A DNA stretch of 64,000 nt from JAJPXI01 sp051867655 (GCA_051867655.1 JBJDYV010000104.1:62001-126000), one strand, 5' to 3'; shown: positions 1 to 8,206, numbered from the stretch's first letter. Made by a program: numbers and translations. The notes: generated by a model not told the origin, from the letters alone.

Positions 1-214
1 CGTCCTCGTCCAGGGCGATCTGCTGGTCCTGCTCCGTCTGGTCCGGGGTCTCGGTGTTGAAGGTGGTGATGTCCACGTTCCAGTTGACGATCAGGGCCAG
101 CATGATGCCCACCGCCAGAACCAGCATAGCGTCGGCCAGGTTCCCCAGGCCGTCCATGGGGTTCGCCTCAGCGTCCGGGCCGCCGCTCATCCGCCGGGAG
201 GACAGCCGCCTCAT
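1..214 (-). CDS. DUF2149 family membrane protein (partial, ExbD-like position)
   Basis: Only the first 71 codons are in the window; the gene runs off the left edge. The ATG at 214 overlaps the stop of the ExbB-like gene in an ATGA junction, so the two are translationally coupled. After a short basic N-terminus there is one membrane helix, roughly residues 24-45, containing NLADAMLVLAVGIMLAL. It is followed by a polar, Gln/Asp/Glu-rich stretch. This matches the DUF2149 family, whose members sit next to MotA/TolQ/ExbB genes and resemble ExbD in size and topology. The role as proton-channel partner is inferred from position; no function is established for the family. Confidence 0.7.
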   Translation of the reverse strand, partial: MRRLSSRRMSGGPDAEANPMDGLGNLADAMLVLAVGIMLALIVNWNVDITTFNTETPDQTEQDQQIALDED

Positions 215-852
215 GCCGCCGCCTCCTTCTCCCGGTCCAGAATGCACTGGCACAGGACCTCAAAGACGGACATGTATTCCTTGTACCACGTTTTGCGCAC
301 GCTGGAGATCACCGTGGCCACCGCCGCCGCCAGCAGGCCCGCCACGGTGGTGTCAAAGGCGGTCAGCATGCTGGAGGACAGGGTGAACGTGTCGCCCTGC
401 CCCAGGGCGATGATGCCGGGGCCCAGGGGGATCAGCGTGCCCAGCAGGCCGAACATGGGGGCCAGCCGGGCCAGCAGCTCGGACCAGCGCACGATCTTGT
501 CGTAGCGGCTCTGCTCGGCGTCGATCAGGCGGATGGCCAGTGCCTCCCGCAGCTCCCCGGAAAAGGTCGGATGGGACGCCAGCTCGGTCAGGGCGTCCTT
601 CTGCCGCTGGAGCAGGCCGCTTTGCCCGATGGTCTGCTTCAGATCGTCACAGTGCTGAAGCTCCTCCAGCAGGGCGGGCAGGTGCACCTTCATGTGCCGC
701 CGCTCGGTGCAATACTCCGCGATGATCCAGCCCAGCAGCGCCACCGCCCCCAGCAGGAACAGGATCAGAATGACGATGACCGGGTAGTGCATGCAGCTTG
801 CCACCGCCCGCAGAATATCGCTGATGTTGAAAACAGATTCTGTACTACTCAT
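211..852 (-). CDS. MotA/TolQ/ExbB-like proton channel protein
   Basis: The 213-residue protein has a first membrane helix near residues 23-47. A soluble stretch follows, then two helices at about 130-155 (LAPMFGLLGTLIPLGPGI) and 165-190 (AFDTTVAGLLAAAVATVI). This is the ExbB/TolQ pattern, with the conserved Gly/Pro and Thr-rich C-terminal helices. Known members form pentameric proton channels that drive TonB, TolA or flagellar rotation. The gene overlaps both neighbours by 4 bases (ATGA), so it belongs to the same transcript as the surface protein upstream and the DUF2149 gene downstream. No outer membrane is expected in this host, so its mechanical target is unknown. Confidence 0.8.
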   Translation of the reverse strand: MSSTESVFNISDILRAVASCMHYPVIVILILFLLGAVALLGWIIAEYCTERRHMKVHLPALLEELQHCDDLKQTIGQSGLLQRQKDALTELASHPTFSGELREALAIRLIDAEQSRYDKIVRWSELLARLAPMFGLLGTLIPLGPGIIALGQGDTFTLSSSMLTAFDTTVAGLLAAAVATVISSVRKTWYKEYMSVFEVLCQCILDREKEAAA

Positions 853-2141
853 TTGCGTGTTCCCCTTAACAATCGTTTGAACCGTATGACCTGATAAGCG
901 CCGCCCAGCAGGAAGGCCAGAAGCAGCACCGCCGCCGTCAGAAGGGCGGGGCTTGTCCGGTCCGGAGCCGTCAGCACCAACTGCTCCGTGTCCTCGTCCA
1001 TGTACCCGCCGGAGTGGTCCTCCGCGTCCGCGTTGCCGGAGCGCGTCCCGGCCAGCGCCTGGGCCGAGACGGTCAGGACCTGCCTGCCGGAGACCTGTTC
1101 GGTCTCGCCGCCCTCGGCGGGCGGCAGCTGCGCGGTATTCCCTCCGGGTGTGCCGTCCGTCTCATCCGGCGTGCCGGCGCCGCCGATCCCGGAACCGGAG
1201 GTGGATTCCTCTCCCTCCTCCGCGTGAACGTTCACGCTGACGCTGGAATTGCCGAAGGAGGCCGTGATCACCGCGTCCCCGGCGGAGTGCACGGTGATCG
1301 TCCCGTCCTCGGCCACGGACACCACGCCGGGGTCGCTGCTGGACCAGGTGATGTGGCCGTGGACATAGTCGTTCAGCAGCCCGTCCTCCGCGTCCACGTC
1401 GATCTCCAGCTTGCGCCCGCTGCCGATTTTCATATCCAGGTTGCTCTCCTCCGTGGTCAGCACCGGCGTGCCGGAGAAGGTGATCAGGAGCTTGTAACAA
1501 TACTTCGCCGCCGAGCTGGTGCTCGCCTCCGAGGGGTCTTTCTGTCCGAAAAACAGGTGGAACCGGGCGTTGGCGTTCATCATGTCCGGGTCATACAGCT
1601 GCTCGAACTCCGTGCCGGACACGTCCCACTCGGTGAAATCCTCCAGGGCCAGCATGGCCTCCACAGTGGTCGCGCCGTTCCAGATGTCGTCCCCGTCGTA
1701 GGGGTAGATCACCCCGGTCTCCTCATTGGCCGCCAGGTTCGGGAAGTAGTACCGGGGCATTTCCAGCAGGGAGTAGGCCGTAAAGCTGCGGTACGCGCCG
1801 TTGTTGTGGTCCTTGGTGAAGAAGTCGATGCGGGCCACGCTGCCCACGTCGATCCCGGCGTAGTACAGCAGGTCCCGGATGTAAAAGCCCCGGGCCGCCA
1901 CCAGATAGGTGCGGCTGCCGCTGTAATAGCTGTAGATCTCCTGGTGGGTGTCCAGCACGCCGCCGTACAGGTCGTCCAGCTCGGTCCAGTGGTAGGTGAC
2001 CTTCTCCATGTATTCGTCCTCGCTCCAGCCGTAGTAGCCCACATAGATGCTGATGGTGTCGGTCACCGAATCGGCGCTGGCCGAGATCGTCAGCAGCAGA
2101 AGCATGGGCACGACAGCAAGGAGCCATCGCAATCGCTTCAT
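849..2141 (-). CDS. Membrane-anchored surface protein with bacterial Ig-like domain
   Basis: The 430-residue protein starts with a signal peptide (about residues 1-23, ending ISASA). Residues ~30-215 form a Tyr/Asp-rich domain. It includes ARGFYIRDLLYYAGI, a pattern seen in sulfite-oxidase/molybdopterin-binding-like folds. A BIG_2-like Ig domain follows at ~235-305 (ITWSSSDPGVVSVAEDGTITV). Then come a Gly/Thr/Glu-rich linker and a C-terminal membrane helix (about 400-420, LLTAAVLLLAFLLGGAYQVI) with a basic tail. There is no LPXTG motif, so the helix is the anchor. It lies between the binding protein of the importer and the ExbB-like gene. It may therefore present substrate or act as the partner of the proton channel; this is inference. 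Confidence 0.6.
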   Translation of the reverse strand: MKRLRWLLAVVPMLLLLTISASADSVTDTISIYVGYYGWSEDEYMEKVTYHWTELDDLYGGVLDTHQEIYSYYSGSRTYLVAARGFYIRDLLYYAGIDVGSVARIDFFTKDHNNGAYRSFTAYSLLEMPRYYFPNLAANEETGVIYPYDGDDIWNGATTVEAMLALEDFTEWDVSGTEFEQLYDPDMMNANARFHLFFGQKDPSEASTSSAAKYCYKLLITFSGTPVLTTEESNLDMKIGSGRKLEIDVDAEDGLLNDYVHGHITWSSSDPGVVSVAEDGTITVHSAGDAVITASFGNSSVSVNVHAEEGEESTSGSGIGGAGTPDETDGTPGGNTAQLPPAEGGETEQVSGRQVLTVSAQALAGTRSGNADAEDHSGGYMDEDTEQLVLTAPDRTSPALLTAAVLLLAFLLGGAYQVIRFKRLLRGTRK

Positions 2142-2159
2142 AACAGGATTCCTCTTATA

Positions 2160-3230
2160 TTACTTCAAGGTGGAATTGGCCAGCATTTCCCGGGCTTCCT
2201 CGTCGGACAGGTCGTAGTCCCAGAGGAGCTTGTAGGCCCGCTGGGCCTCCGCCGTCATGTCGTAGTCGTAATACTCCGGATACAGCAGGTTTCCCAGCCA
2301 GCGCACGCCCAGCAGCATGTTCAGGGACGGCGGATTGCTCATCCAGTTGTAGGGGAGGCAGGGGATCTCATAACAGGCGCCCTGGCTCACCGCCCGGAGC
2401 TGCTTCCAGGCCGCGTCCTGATCCGCTGCGCCGTACATGCTCCCCGTGGTGAACAGGATCACGTCCGGGTCAAAGAGGTAGAGCTGCTCCATGTTGATGG
2501 TGTTGCCGCCGCCCTTGTCGCTGACGTCCTCCACCACGATGGCGTTGGACGCGCCGATCAGCTCGATGACCTGGGCCTGGGTGGAGCCCTTGGCGTTGGT
2601 GTTCAGGCCGGAGACGCCGGAGGTGTACATGACGCTGACGCGCTCCTCCTCCGGGATCTGTGCGGCGTTGGTCTGGGCCAGCTCCAGGGTCTCCTCCACG
2701 TAGGCCGCCAGCTCCTCGCAGCGGTCGGCCTTGGCGCCCATCAGCTGCCCCAGCATCCGGAACGCCTGGGCCATGTGCGGCAGGTCCGCCTCGATGAACA
2801 CCACGGGGACGCCGGTCTGCTTCTGCAGGGCGTCCATGTCGTGCTTGATGCCGTCCTTGCTGTCGCCCAGGTCGATGATGATCTGGGGCTGGGCGTCCAG
2901 CAGGGCCTCCAGATTGATGGTGCTCTTGCTGCCGTACAGCTGGCCCGTGGTGGGCAGCTTGATCAAGCCTTGGTCCAGATACTTGTACTGGCTGCTGGAG
3001 GGCGTGGAGCTGATGCACACCATATAATCCGGGCAGACGGAGGCCAGGAACATAGTGGCCACCGCTCCGGAGGGGGCCACCCGGGTGATCTGGGCGGGCA
3101 CCTCCACCTGCCGTCCGGCGGAGTCCGTGAAGAGTACGGTCTCCACGTCCTCCGGGATGTTGGTCTGCGCGCCGCAGCCGGGCAGCAGGACCAGAAGGAG
3201 AACGAGTAAAATTGCGGTCAGTTTTTTCAT
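2160..3230 (-). CDS. ABC transporter substrate-binding lipoprotein (iron-chelate/corrinoid type)
   Basis: The 356-residue protein has a lipobox (VLLLPGCGAQ, Cys near residue 19). It then has the two-lobe PeripBP_2/BtuF-like fold, with FTDSAGRQVEVPAQITRVA at the start of the first lobe and DPDVILFTTGS in the second. The family captures siderophores, haem, cobalamin or similar complexes outside the membrane and delivers them to FecCD/BtuCD importers. The ATG at 3230 overlaps the stop of the ATPase gene by 4 bases. The substrate cannot be read from sequence. The C-terminal lobe has several Tyr/Trp residues but no recognisable ligand signature. Confidence 0.85.
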   Translation of the reverse strand: MKKLTAILLVLLLVLLPGCGAQTNIPEDVETVLFTDSAGRQVEVPAQITRVAPSGAVATMFLASVCPDYMVCISSTPSSSQYKYLDQGLIKLPTTGQLYGSKSTINLEALLDAQPQIIIDLGDSKDGIKHDMDALQKQTGVPVVFIEADLPHMAQAFRMLGQLMGAKADRCEELAAYVEETLELAQTNAAQIPEEERVSVMYTSGVSGLNTNAKGSTQAQVIELIGASNAIVVEDVSDKGGGNTINMEQLYLFDPDVILFTTGSMYGAADQDAAWKQLRAVSQGACYEIPCLPYNWMSNPPSLNMLLGVRWLGNLLYPEYYDYDMTAEAQRAYKLLWDYDLSDEEAREMLANSTLK

Positions 3231-4018
3231 CGGTATTCACCCCGTTCACAGGGAATGGAGACATGGTAATCTGTGCCGTCCACATCCACGCCGCGCACGG
3301 CCACGCGGATGCTGTACAGTGCGGAGAGGACCTCCTCGGTCAGAACCTGGGCCGGGCTGCCCTTCGTCAGGACCCTCCCGCCCTTCAGGGCCAGCACCTG
3401 GTCGGCGTAGCGGAAGGCGTGGTTGGGCTCATGGGTGGAAAAGATCACGGTGTAGCCCTGCTCGCCCAGGGCGCGGATGCGCTGCATGACCCGGTAGCTG
3501 TTGCCGTAGTCCAGGTTGGCGGTGGGCTCGTCCATGATCAGCAGCCGCGCCTTCTGCACCAGCGCCCGGGCCAGCAGCATCAGCTGCCGCTCGCCGCCGC
3601 TGATCTGGTTGCAGCCCCGGCTGGCCAGGTCGGCGATTCCCAGGCTCTCCAGCGCGGCCATGGCCTTCTCCCTGTGCTCCGGCCCCGGCGCGTGCAGCAG
3701 GCCGATCTGGTTGGTCATGCCCATGGTCACCATGTCCAGCACCGTGTAGTTGAACGCGGGAGCCACGGACTGGGGGATGTAGGCGATCTCCTGGGCCAGC
3801 TCCGTGTTGGTGAAGGCCGTGATCGGCTTGCCCTCAATCGCGATCTCCCCGGCGGAGGGCCGCAGGAAGCCCAGCATGCAGCCGAACAGGGTGCTTTTGC
3901 CCACGCCGTTGGGGCCGAGGACCGCCATCAGCTCCCCCTCCTGCACGGAGAAGGAGACGCGCCTGAGCACGTCGTTGCGCTCATAGGAGAAGCAGAGTTC
4001 TTTTACGTCAACGCTCAC
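3227..4018 (-). CDS. ABC transporter ATP-binding protein, FecE/BtuD-like
   Basis: The 263-residue ATPase has Walker A GPNGVGKST near residue 36, the signature motif SGGERQLMLLARAL near 140, and Walker B LLIMDEPTANLDYGN followed by the H-loop STHEPNHAF. The order and length fit the FecE/BtuD/FhuC branch that powers chelate importers. It starts with GTG (4018) inside the 3' end of the permease gene, overlapping by 11 bases, and ends in an ATGA overlap with the binding-protein gene. The three genes therefore form a tight permease-ATPase-binding protein operon. Confidence 0.92.
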   Translation of the reverse strand: MSVDVKELCFSYERNDVLRRVSFSVQEGELMAVLGPNGVGKSTLFGCMLGFLRPSAGEIAIEGKPITAFTNTELAQEIAYIPQSVAPAFNYTVLDMVTMGMTNQIGLLHAPGPEHREKAMAALESLGIADLASRGCNQISGGERQLMLLARALVQKARLLIMDEPTANLDYGNSYRVMQRIRALGEQGYTVIFSTHEPNHAFRYADQVLALKGGRVLTKGSPAQVLTEEVLSALYSIRVAVRGVDVDGTDYHVSIPCERGEYR

Positions 4019-5066
4019 GGTTGGACCCCCCTGTCAGGATTAGGTAGATGAACACCGGAGCGCCCACAAAGCTGGTCAGGATGCCCAGGGGGATCTCGCT
4101 GGTGGTGATGTTGCGGGCGATGTCGTCCACCACCATCAGGAACGTGGAGCCCATCAGGATGGAGGACGGGATCAGGCGGCGGTAGTCATAGCCGAAGATC
4201 ATCCGGCAGAAGTGGGGGATGACCAGGCCCACCCAGCCGATCATGCCGCTGACCGCCACGCTGGCGGAGGTGATCAGGGTGGCGCAGATGATCACCAGAA
4301 GGCGCAGCCGCCCCGTGTTGATGCCCAGGGATTTCGCCTCCGCCTCACTGAGGGTCAGCAGATTGATCCGCCAGCGCAGCAGGAGCAGCGGGATCAGGCC
4401 GACGACGATGGGGACGAAGGCGAACAGGGTATCCTGGCCCTTGATGGAGCTGAGGGCGCCCATGAGCCAGTAGGTAATGGCGGGCAGCTGGTCCTCCGTG
4501 TCCGCCACCAGCTTCACAAAGGAGGTGCCGGCGGAAAACAGGGAGCTGATCATCACGCCGGCCAGGACCATGGACAGCGTGGTGTTGAGCCGGGAGAACC
4601 GGCTGACCGTATAGGCCAGCAGCACCGCGGCCAGGCCGCAGCAGAAGGCCATGACCGTGATGCCGAAATAATTGAAGGACAGCAGGATCGCCAGGGCCGC
4701 GCCGAAGCCCGCGCCCGTGGAGGCGCCCAGCAGGTCCGGGGACACCATGGGGTTGCGGAACATCCCCTGATAGGACGCTCCCGCGGTGGACAGGGCCGCG
4801 CCCACCAGGGCCGCGCAGATGATCCGCGGCAGGCGGATGTTCACGACCACCGCTTCTTCCATGTCCGTCCAGCTCTGCGCCAGCGTCACCCGCCCGAAGG
4901 TCACCAGTTCGACCAGCTTGGCCCAAAAGATGCGCAGCAGGGCCCCGAAGGAAACGGAATACCGCCCCAGCAGGAAGGAGCCGAAAAACACCACGATAAA
5001 CGCGAGAACCAGAATGGCGAACCGGACGCTGTAGCGCGGTTCGCCGAGGGTACGGACCTTTGTCAT
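4008..5066 (-). CDS. ABC transporter permease, FecCD/BtuC family
   Basis: The start chosen is ATG at 5066, preceded by GGAGG; this gives 352 residues, the usual family length. A longer open frame extends to 5450 but covers the promoter and leader and lacks family similarity. The protein has about ten membrane helices. It carries the BtuC hallmarks RLPRIICAALVGAALSTAGASYQGMFRNPMVSPDLLG (quoted in pieces: RLPRI, ALSTAGASYQG, NPMVSPDLLG) and a C-terminal GLVIPHFCRMIFG / PLGILTSFVGAPVF. It would form the homodimeric channel for an iron-chelate, haem or corrinoid substrate. It is the first gene of the operon and lies behind an attenuator-like leader. Confidence 0.93.
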   Translation of the reverse strand: MTKVRTLGEPRYSVRFAILVLAFIVVFFGSFLLGRYSVSFGALLRIFWAKLVELVTFGRVTLAQSWTDMEEAVVVNIRLPRIICAALVGAALSTAGASYQGMFRNPMVSPDLLGASTGAGFGAALAILLSFNYFGITVMAFCCGLAAVLLAYTVSRFSRLNTTLSMVLAGVMISSLFSAGTSFVKLVADTEDQLPAITYWLMGALSSIKGQDTLFAFVPIVVGLIPLLLLRWRINLLTLSEAEAKSLGINTGRLRLLVIICATLITSASVAVSGMIGWVGLVIPHFCRMIFGYDYRRLIPSSILMGSTFLMVVDDIARNITTSEIPLGILTSFVGAPVFIYLILTGGSNRER

Positions 5067-5325
5067 ATTTCCTCCCAAAAACAAAAATCGCCTGTTTCGA
5101 CTCCGTGTAAGTCGGAACAGACGATCCAGATTCCGGTTCGGCGCAGCGCGCAGAGGCGTGCACCGCTTCCGAGGTGTAATCCAATCACGTTTTTCCTTCT
5201 CAAATCCGGAGAGCCATGCCGTTTCCAGCATTGACTTCGGAAGCAGGCGGGCCAATGACCCGTGCTTCGGCCCATTACCCATAGAACCATCTGTCCCGTA
5301 GGGTAAAGGGCTTGGAAAAATCATA
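5067..5325 (-). promoter_or_regulatory. Structured 5' leader of the importer operon (unidentified riboswitch-like region)
   Basis: About 260 nt lie between the predicted transcription start and the permease ATG. On the minus strand it can fold several hairpins. One pairs GCCCTTTACCC with GGGTAATGGGC. The next pairs GAAGCA with TGCTTC around a CGGG/CCCG stem. The last is an intrinsic terminator just before the ribosome-binding site. A short pairing of CGGAA with TTCCG would overlap the terminator's left arm and could act as antiterminator. No B12 box (GCCACTG) is present, and I recognise no known riboswitch class. Confidence 0.45.
5079..5125 (-). terminator. Leader terminator/attenuator before the permease gene
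   Basis: On the minus strand, ATCGTCTGTT and CGACT pair with AGTCG and AACAGGCGAT around a 7-nt loop, followed by TTTTTGTTTTT and only a few bases later by the GGGAGG ribosome-binding site. It lies between promoter and start codon, so it would stop transcription before the operon unless prevented. Confidence 0.75.
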
Positions 5326-5331
5326 TTCCAC

Positions 5332-5360
5332 ATTATAAATGAGCCCCTTTTTATTGTCAA
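5332..5360 (-). promoter_or_regulatory. Sigma-A promoter of the importer operon
   Basis: On the minus strand a perfect -35 TTGACA (5360-5355) is separated by exactly 17 bases from a perfect -10 TATAAT (5337-5332). Transcription would begin near 5325, leaving the long leader described above. Confidence 0.85.
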
Positions 5361-5516
5361 GAGAGGGAACGCCCATTTTATGACACAATTCGGTATACAG
5401 CGGTGGAATGCACGATTCTCTCCCCCGCAGATCCTCCGCGATCCGGTCAAGGACCGCCGTCCGGCAAACGTCCGGTTCCCATATTTGCCGCATCAGATCA
5501 GGCCGGACAGCAGCGA

Positions 5517-5555
5517 AAACCCGCAGCACCCCTTTCGGAGTACTGCGGGTTTTTC
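5517..5555. terminator. Terminator at the end of the pilus operon
   Basis: Inverted repeat ACCCGCAG / CTGCGGGT flanked by A-run and T-run, so it can act in both directions. It lies about 100 bases beyond the last gene of the pilus operon. The rest of 5361-5651 shows no gene I can support. Confidence 0.75.
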
Positions 5556-5651
5556 CCGGCGCCCGGGCGGGAACCGAAGGTTCGGTCCAGCGGGTTCCGG
5601 GCGCCCTGCGCCTTTTCAGATTCAGTTTCCGTTTTCCCGTTCCGCCGCGCT

Positions 5652-6293
5652 TCATTCTTCCGCTGCCGGCACGCAGCGCACGGTCACGCGGCTCTGGCCG
5701 CCGTAAGTGCAGGTAAAGAGGGTCAGGTCCCAGTCACCGGCCTGCATCCTCTCCACGTCGCTGCCGCTCACCGTCTCGATCTCCGCCACCGTGTAGCGGA
5801 ACACGTTGCCGTCCACGTCCGTGAAGAAAACTTCCTCGTCCGTCTGCACGTTTTTCAGGCTGCCGAAGTGGCTGCGGTAGTTGTGGCCCGCGATGATCAG
5901 ATCCCCCAGATAGGCCGAGCCGCTGTACCGGCAGGGCGCGGTCTTCAGGTTGGAGTCGTTCCATTCGCTCATCACCGGCAGCTCGATGCCCAGGGACGGG
6001 ATCTTCACCACGCCGATATAGGCCCCGCCGTCGATCTCCACGGTGGGCATGTCCATTTTGGGGTTGAGAATATAGTCGGGGATCTCGATCTCCTGCGGGT
6101 CCTCGGTTTCCGACGCCGGAGCAGACGGTTCTGCAGAGTAAAACAGTTCGGGGGACATTTCCTGCAGGACCTCTTCGGCAGAAGCGGCGGCGCGCCGTTC
6201 ATCCCAGTAGTTGTAGCAGGTAAGGAAGAGGGCCGCTGCCATGAGCAGCAGCCCTCCCGCCATCAGCCAGGTTCCTTTTTTCTTACTTCTCAT
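5652..6293 (-). CDS. Sortase family transpeptidase (second sortase of the pilus locus)
   Basis: The 213-residue protein has an N-terminal membrane helix (about 9-28) and an extracellular sortase domain. The catalytic His is in LIIAGHNYRSHFG, the Cys in LTLFTCTYGGQSRVTVRC, and the Arg follows the Cys in the same segment. The C-terminal membrane helix of pilus-polymerising class C enzymes is absent. It is therefore more like housekeeping or class D/B-like sortases that attach finished pili or the LPXTG protein to peptidoglycan. It starts 11 bases inside the end of the preceding LPXTG gene, with GGAGAGGGG upstream. It is the last gene of the operon. Confidence 0.85.
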   Translation of the reverse strand: MRSKKKGTWLMAGGLLLMAAALFLTCYNYWDERRAAASAEEVLQEMSPELFYSAEPSAPASETEDPQEIEIPDYILNPKMDMPTVEIDGGAYIGVVKIPSLGIELPVMSEWNDSNLKTAPCRYSGSAYLGDLIIAGHNYRSHFGSLKNVQTDEEVFFTDVDGNVFRYTVAEIETVSGSDVERMQAGDWDLTLFTCTYGGQSRVTVRCVPAAEE

Positions 6294-7353
6294 CGTCTTC
6301 CCCTCTCCGCCGCCGGGCCCAGCCGATCAGAAACAGGCCCATGCCGCAGCAGGCCAGCAGAGGCACCGGCCACCAGAGCATCCCCGTCTGCGGCAGGCCG
6401 GGCTTCTCCGGCGTGCCGGGGGTGTCCGGCGTGCTGGGGGTGTCCGGCGTGCCGGGGACATCCGGTGTATCGGGGACATCCGGTGTATCGGGGACATCCG
6501 GTGTATCGGGGACGTCCGGCGTATCGGGGACGTCGGGTGTATCGGGGACGTCGGGCGTATCGGGGACGTCCGGCGTGTCCGGCTTGGTGGGAATATCCGG
6601 TCCAGCGGGGGAATCTGCGTAGGCATTCGTCACCACAAAGGTGATCCCCTCCCTGCGGACGGTGACGGTATATCCGTCGGGGACGGTCTTCTCCACCACC
6701 TGCCAGGTGTACCGGCTGTCCAGATCCGTCCAGGTATAACGCCAGTTGTTGCCCGCGCTCAGCGTCACGGTGTCCCACACCTTGCCGTTGCGGAGCAGCT
6801 CCACTTCGATCTCTTTCGGGCGCTGCTGCTCATAGCCGTCGTCCTCCCAGACCTTCAGCACCTTCCGGCTTACGGTGCCGTCGTCCTTCTCCGGCGTCTT
6901 CTCATACTTGGGGTCGGCGGTCACGTCCTCTTCCCCGGACAGGAGGACCAAAAACGGCGTCGGCTCATAGATATGTCCGCCGCTGGCCGTGCTCTCCCCC
7001 ACCACCAGGTACAAACCCGGCTCCAGGCCGGAAAAGGTCAGGGTCCCGGCCCGGCCCGTTTTCCCGCTGTCCAGGGGGGCCAGCCCGTTCCGGGCCGCGT
7101 AAACCGCCAGGGTGTCCGCGGCCGCCTGGTCAAGCCGTTTCAGGGAGACCCCGGAGCCTCGGAAGTCCTTCGTCAGGGTCAGGGTCCCGTTCCGGGAGAC
7201 GTCCGCCGCCCGGTAGAGCTCGAACCCCACGCCCGCCAGGGGATAAGTGACCGTCAGCGAAGCCGTCTGCGCGGCCAGGGCGGTCCCCGGGAGGAGCAGC
7301 GCGACAAGAAGCAGGCAGCACAGCAGCCTGTACCTCCGCGGCTTCATCTGCAT
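6283..7353 (-). CDS. LPXTG-anchored surface protein / minor pilin with DTPDVP repeats
   Basis: The 356-residue protein has a signal peptide (about 1-28, ending GTALAA), then a pilin-like domain. A Cna_B-type domain follows at about 185-255 (SRKVLKVWEDDGYEQQRP, VTVRREGITFVVTNAY). Residues ~262-330 are a proline-rich stalk with eight consecutive DTPDVP hexapeptides and further degenerate units. The protein ends with the sorting signal LPQTG, a membrane helix and RRRRGEDDEK. It sits between the class C sortase and the second sortase, which suggests a basal or accessory pilin whose stalk spans the wall. AGGAGG lies 6 bases before the chosen ATG. Confidence 0.85.
   Translation of the reverse strand: MQMKPRRYRLLCCLLLVALLLPGTALAAQTASLTVTYPLAGVGFELYRAADVSRNGTLTLTKDFRGSGVSLKRLDQAAADTLAVYAARNGLAPLDSGKTGRAGTLTFSGLEPGLYLVVGESTASGGHIYEPTPFLVLLSGEEDVTADPKYEKTPEKDDGTVSRKVLKVWEDDGYEQQRPKEIEVELLRNGKVWDTVTLSAGNNWRYTWTDLDSRYTWQVVEKTVPDGYTVTVRREGITFVVTNAYADSPAGPDIPTKPDTPDVPDTPDVPDTPDVPDTPDVPDTPDVPDTPDVPDTPDVPGTPDTPSTPDTPGTPEKPGLPQTGMLWWPVPLLACCGMGLFLIGWARRRRGEDDEK
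6410..6590 (-). repeat. Tandem 18-bp coding repeat (DTPDVP hexapeptide)
   Basis: Eight near-identical 18-bp units encode DTPDVP in the stalk of the minor pilin. Several neighbouring units differ only at silent positions, as expected for a coding minisatellite that can change length by slippage. Confidence 0.9.
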
Positions 7354-7384
7354 GGAAATTCCTCCTCGTTCCTACAAAAATGCG

Positions 7385-8206
7385 TTATCGTTTCTTCTTG
7401 CGCCCGCGGGCCATCACCCACACCAGCAAAAGCAGCAGCATGGGGGCGGCCACCAGGGGGGCCACCATGACCGGCTCGATCTGCATGGCGTCCGCCGTCA
7501 CGCGGACGGTTTTCGCTTCCGCCTGGTTCTCCACCCGGTGGCCCCGCACCAGGAGCCGGTGGGTGTTGACGCCGTAGGGCGTGCAGGTGACCAAGGTGCA
7601 GAGATCCTTGCCCTCCTCAATGGTCAGCGCGTCCAGCTCATGGGGCTCCACAATGAGGATCTGGTCCACCTCGTAGGTCAGTGTCTCGTCCAGCACCCGG
7701 AGCATAAACAAATCTCCAACCACCAGCTGGTCCAGGTTGGTAAACAGCTTGGCGGAGGGCAGGCCCCGGTGGCCGGAGATCACGCAGTGGGTACCCTCGC
7801 CGCCCACGGGCAGACTCGTCCACTCGATATGACCCGCCGCGATCTGCAGCGCCGCCTCGTCGGTGCCGTGGTAGATGGGCAGGGAGCATTTGATCTCCGG
7901 GATCTCGATATAGCCCATGATGCCGGTGCCGGAGACGTCCAGCGCCTGCTCATACCGCTCCTGCTCCTCTTCGGAGAGGGCAAAAAGGTTGCTTCGGGAC
8001 AGGATCCCCTCGTTGAAGGCCTGAGCCTGGGCCCAGAGCTGGTCATAGGTGTCGTTGTCCAGCTCCGCCACATCCTCGGCATAGACGGCGATAGCGCGGG
8101 ACTGGTGCAAGGAGTTCCAGTAGTCGCTGACGGTGGGATACAGCAGCAAGGAGAGCCCGACGAGGAACACCAGTATTAAGATCATGGTGGGAAGGTGTTT
8201 CTTCAT
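7385..8206 (-). CDS. Class C sortase (pilin polymerase)
   Basis: The 273-residue enzyme has an N-terminal helix (about 8-26) and a C-terminal helix (about 243-265, VMVAPLVAAPMLLLLLVWVM) followed by RGRKKKR; this is the class C topology. The catalytic His is in HCVISGHRGLPSAKLFT and the Cys in LCTLVTCTPYGVNTHRLLVRG, where TLVTCTPYG is the class C signature. These enzymes link pilin subunits through a pilin-motif lysine. The gene follows the major pilin and has AGGAG before its ATG. Confidence 0.93.
   Translation of the reverse strand: MKKHLPTMILILVFLVGLSLLLYPTVSDYWNSLHQSRAIAVYAEDVAELDNDTYDQLWAQAQAFNEGILSRSNLFALSEEEQERYEQALDVSGTGIMGYIEIPEIKCSLPIYHGTDEAALQIAAGHIEWTSLPVGGEGTHCVISGHRGLPSAKLFTNLDQLVVGDLFMLRVLDETLTYEVDQILIVEPHELDALTIEEGKDLCTLVTCTPYGVNTHRLLVRGHRVENQAEAKTVRVTADAMQIEPVMVAPLVAAPMLLLLLVWVMARGRKKKR

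Noticed and set aside
1014..3209. Plus-strand open frame of 731 codons
   Set aside because: It lies opposite three well-supported minus-strand genes, is Gly/Val/His/Gln-rich without motifs, and reflects high GC in the third codon position.
5067..5325. Cobalamin riboswitch upstream of the importer
   Set aside because: The conserved B12 box and the flanking core motifs are not present in either strand.
5275..5655. Minus-strand frame of 126 codons
   Set aside because: It spans the pilus terminator and the importer promoter, and has no ribosome-binding site or known motif.
6410..6590. CRISPR array
   Set aside because: The repeats are tandem without spacers and are in frame in a surface-protein stalk.
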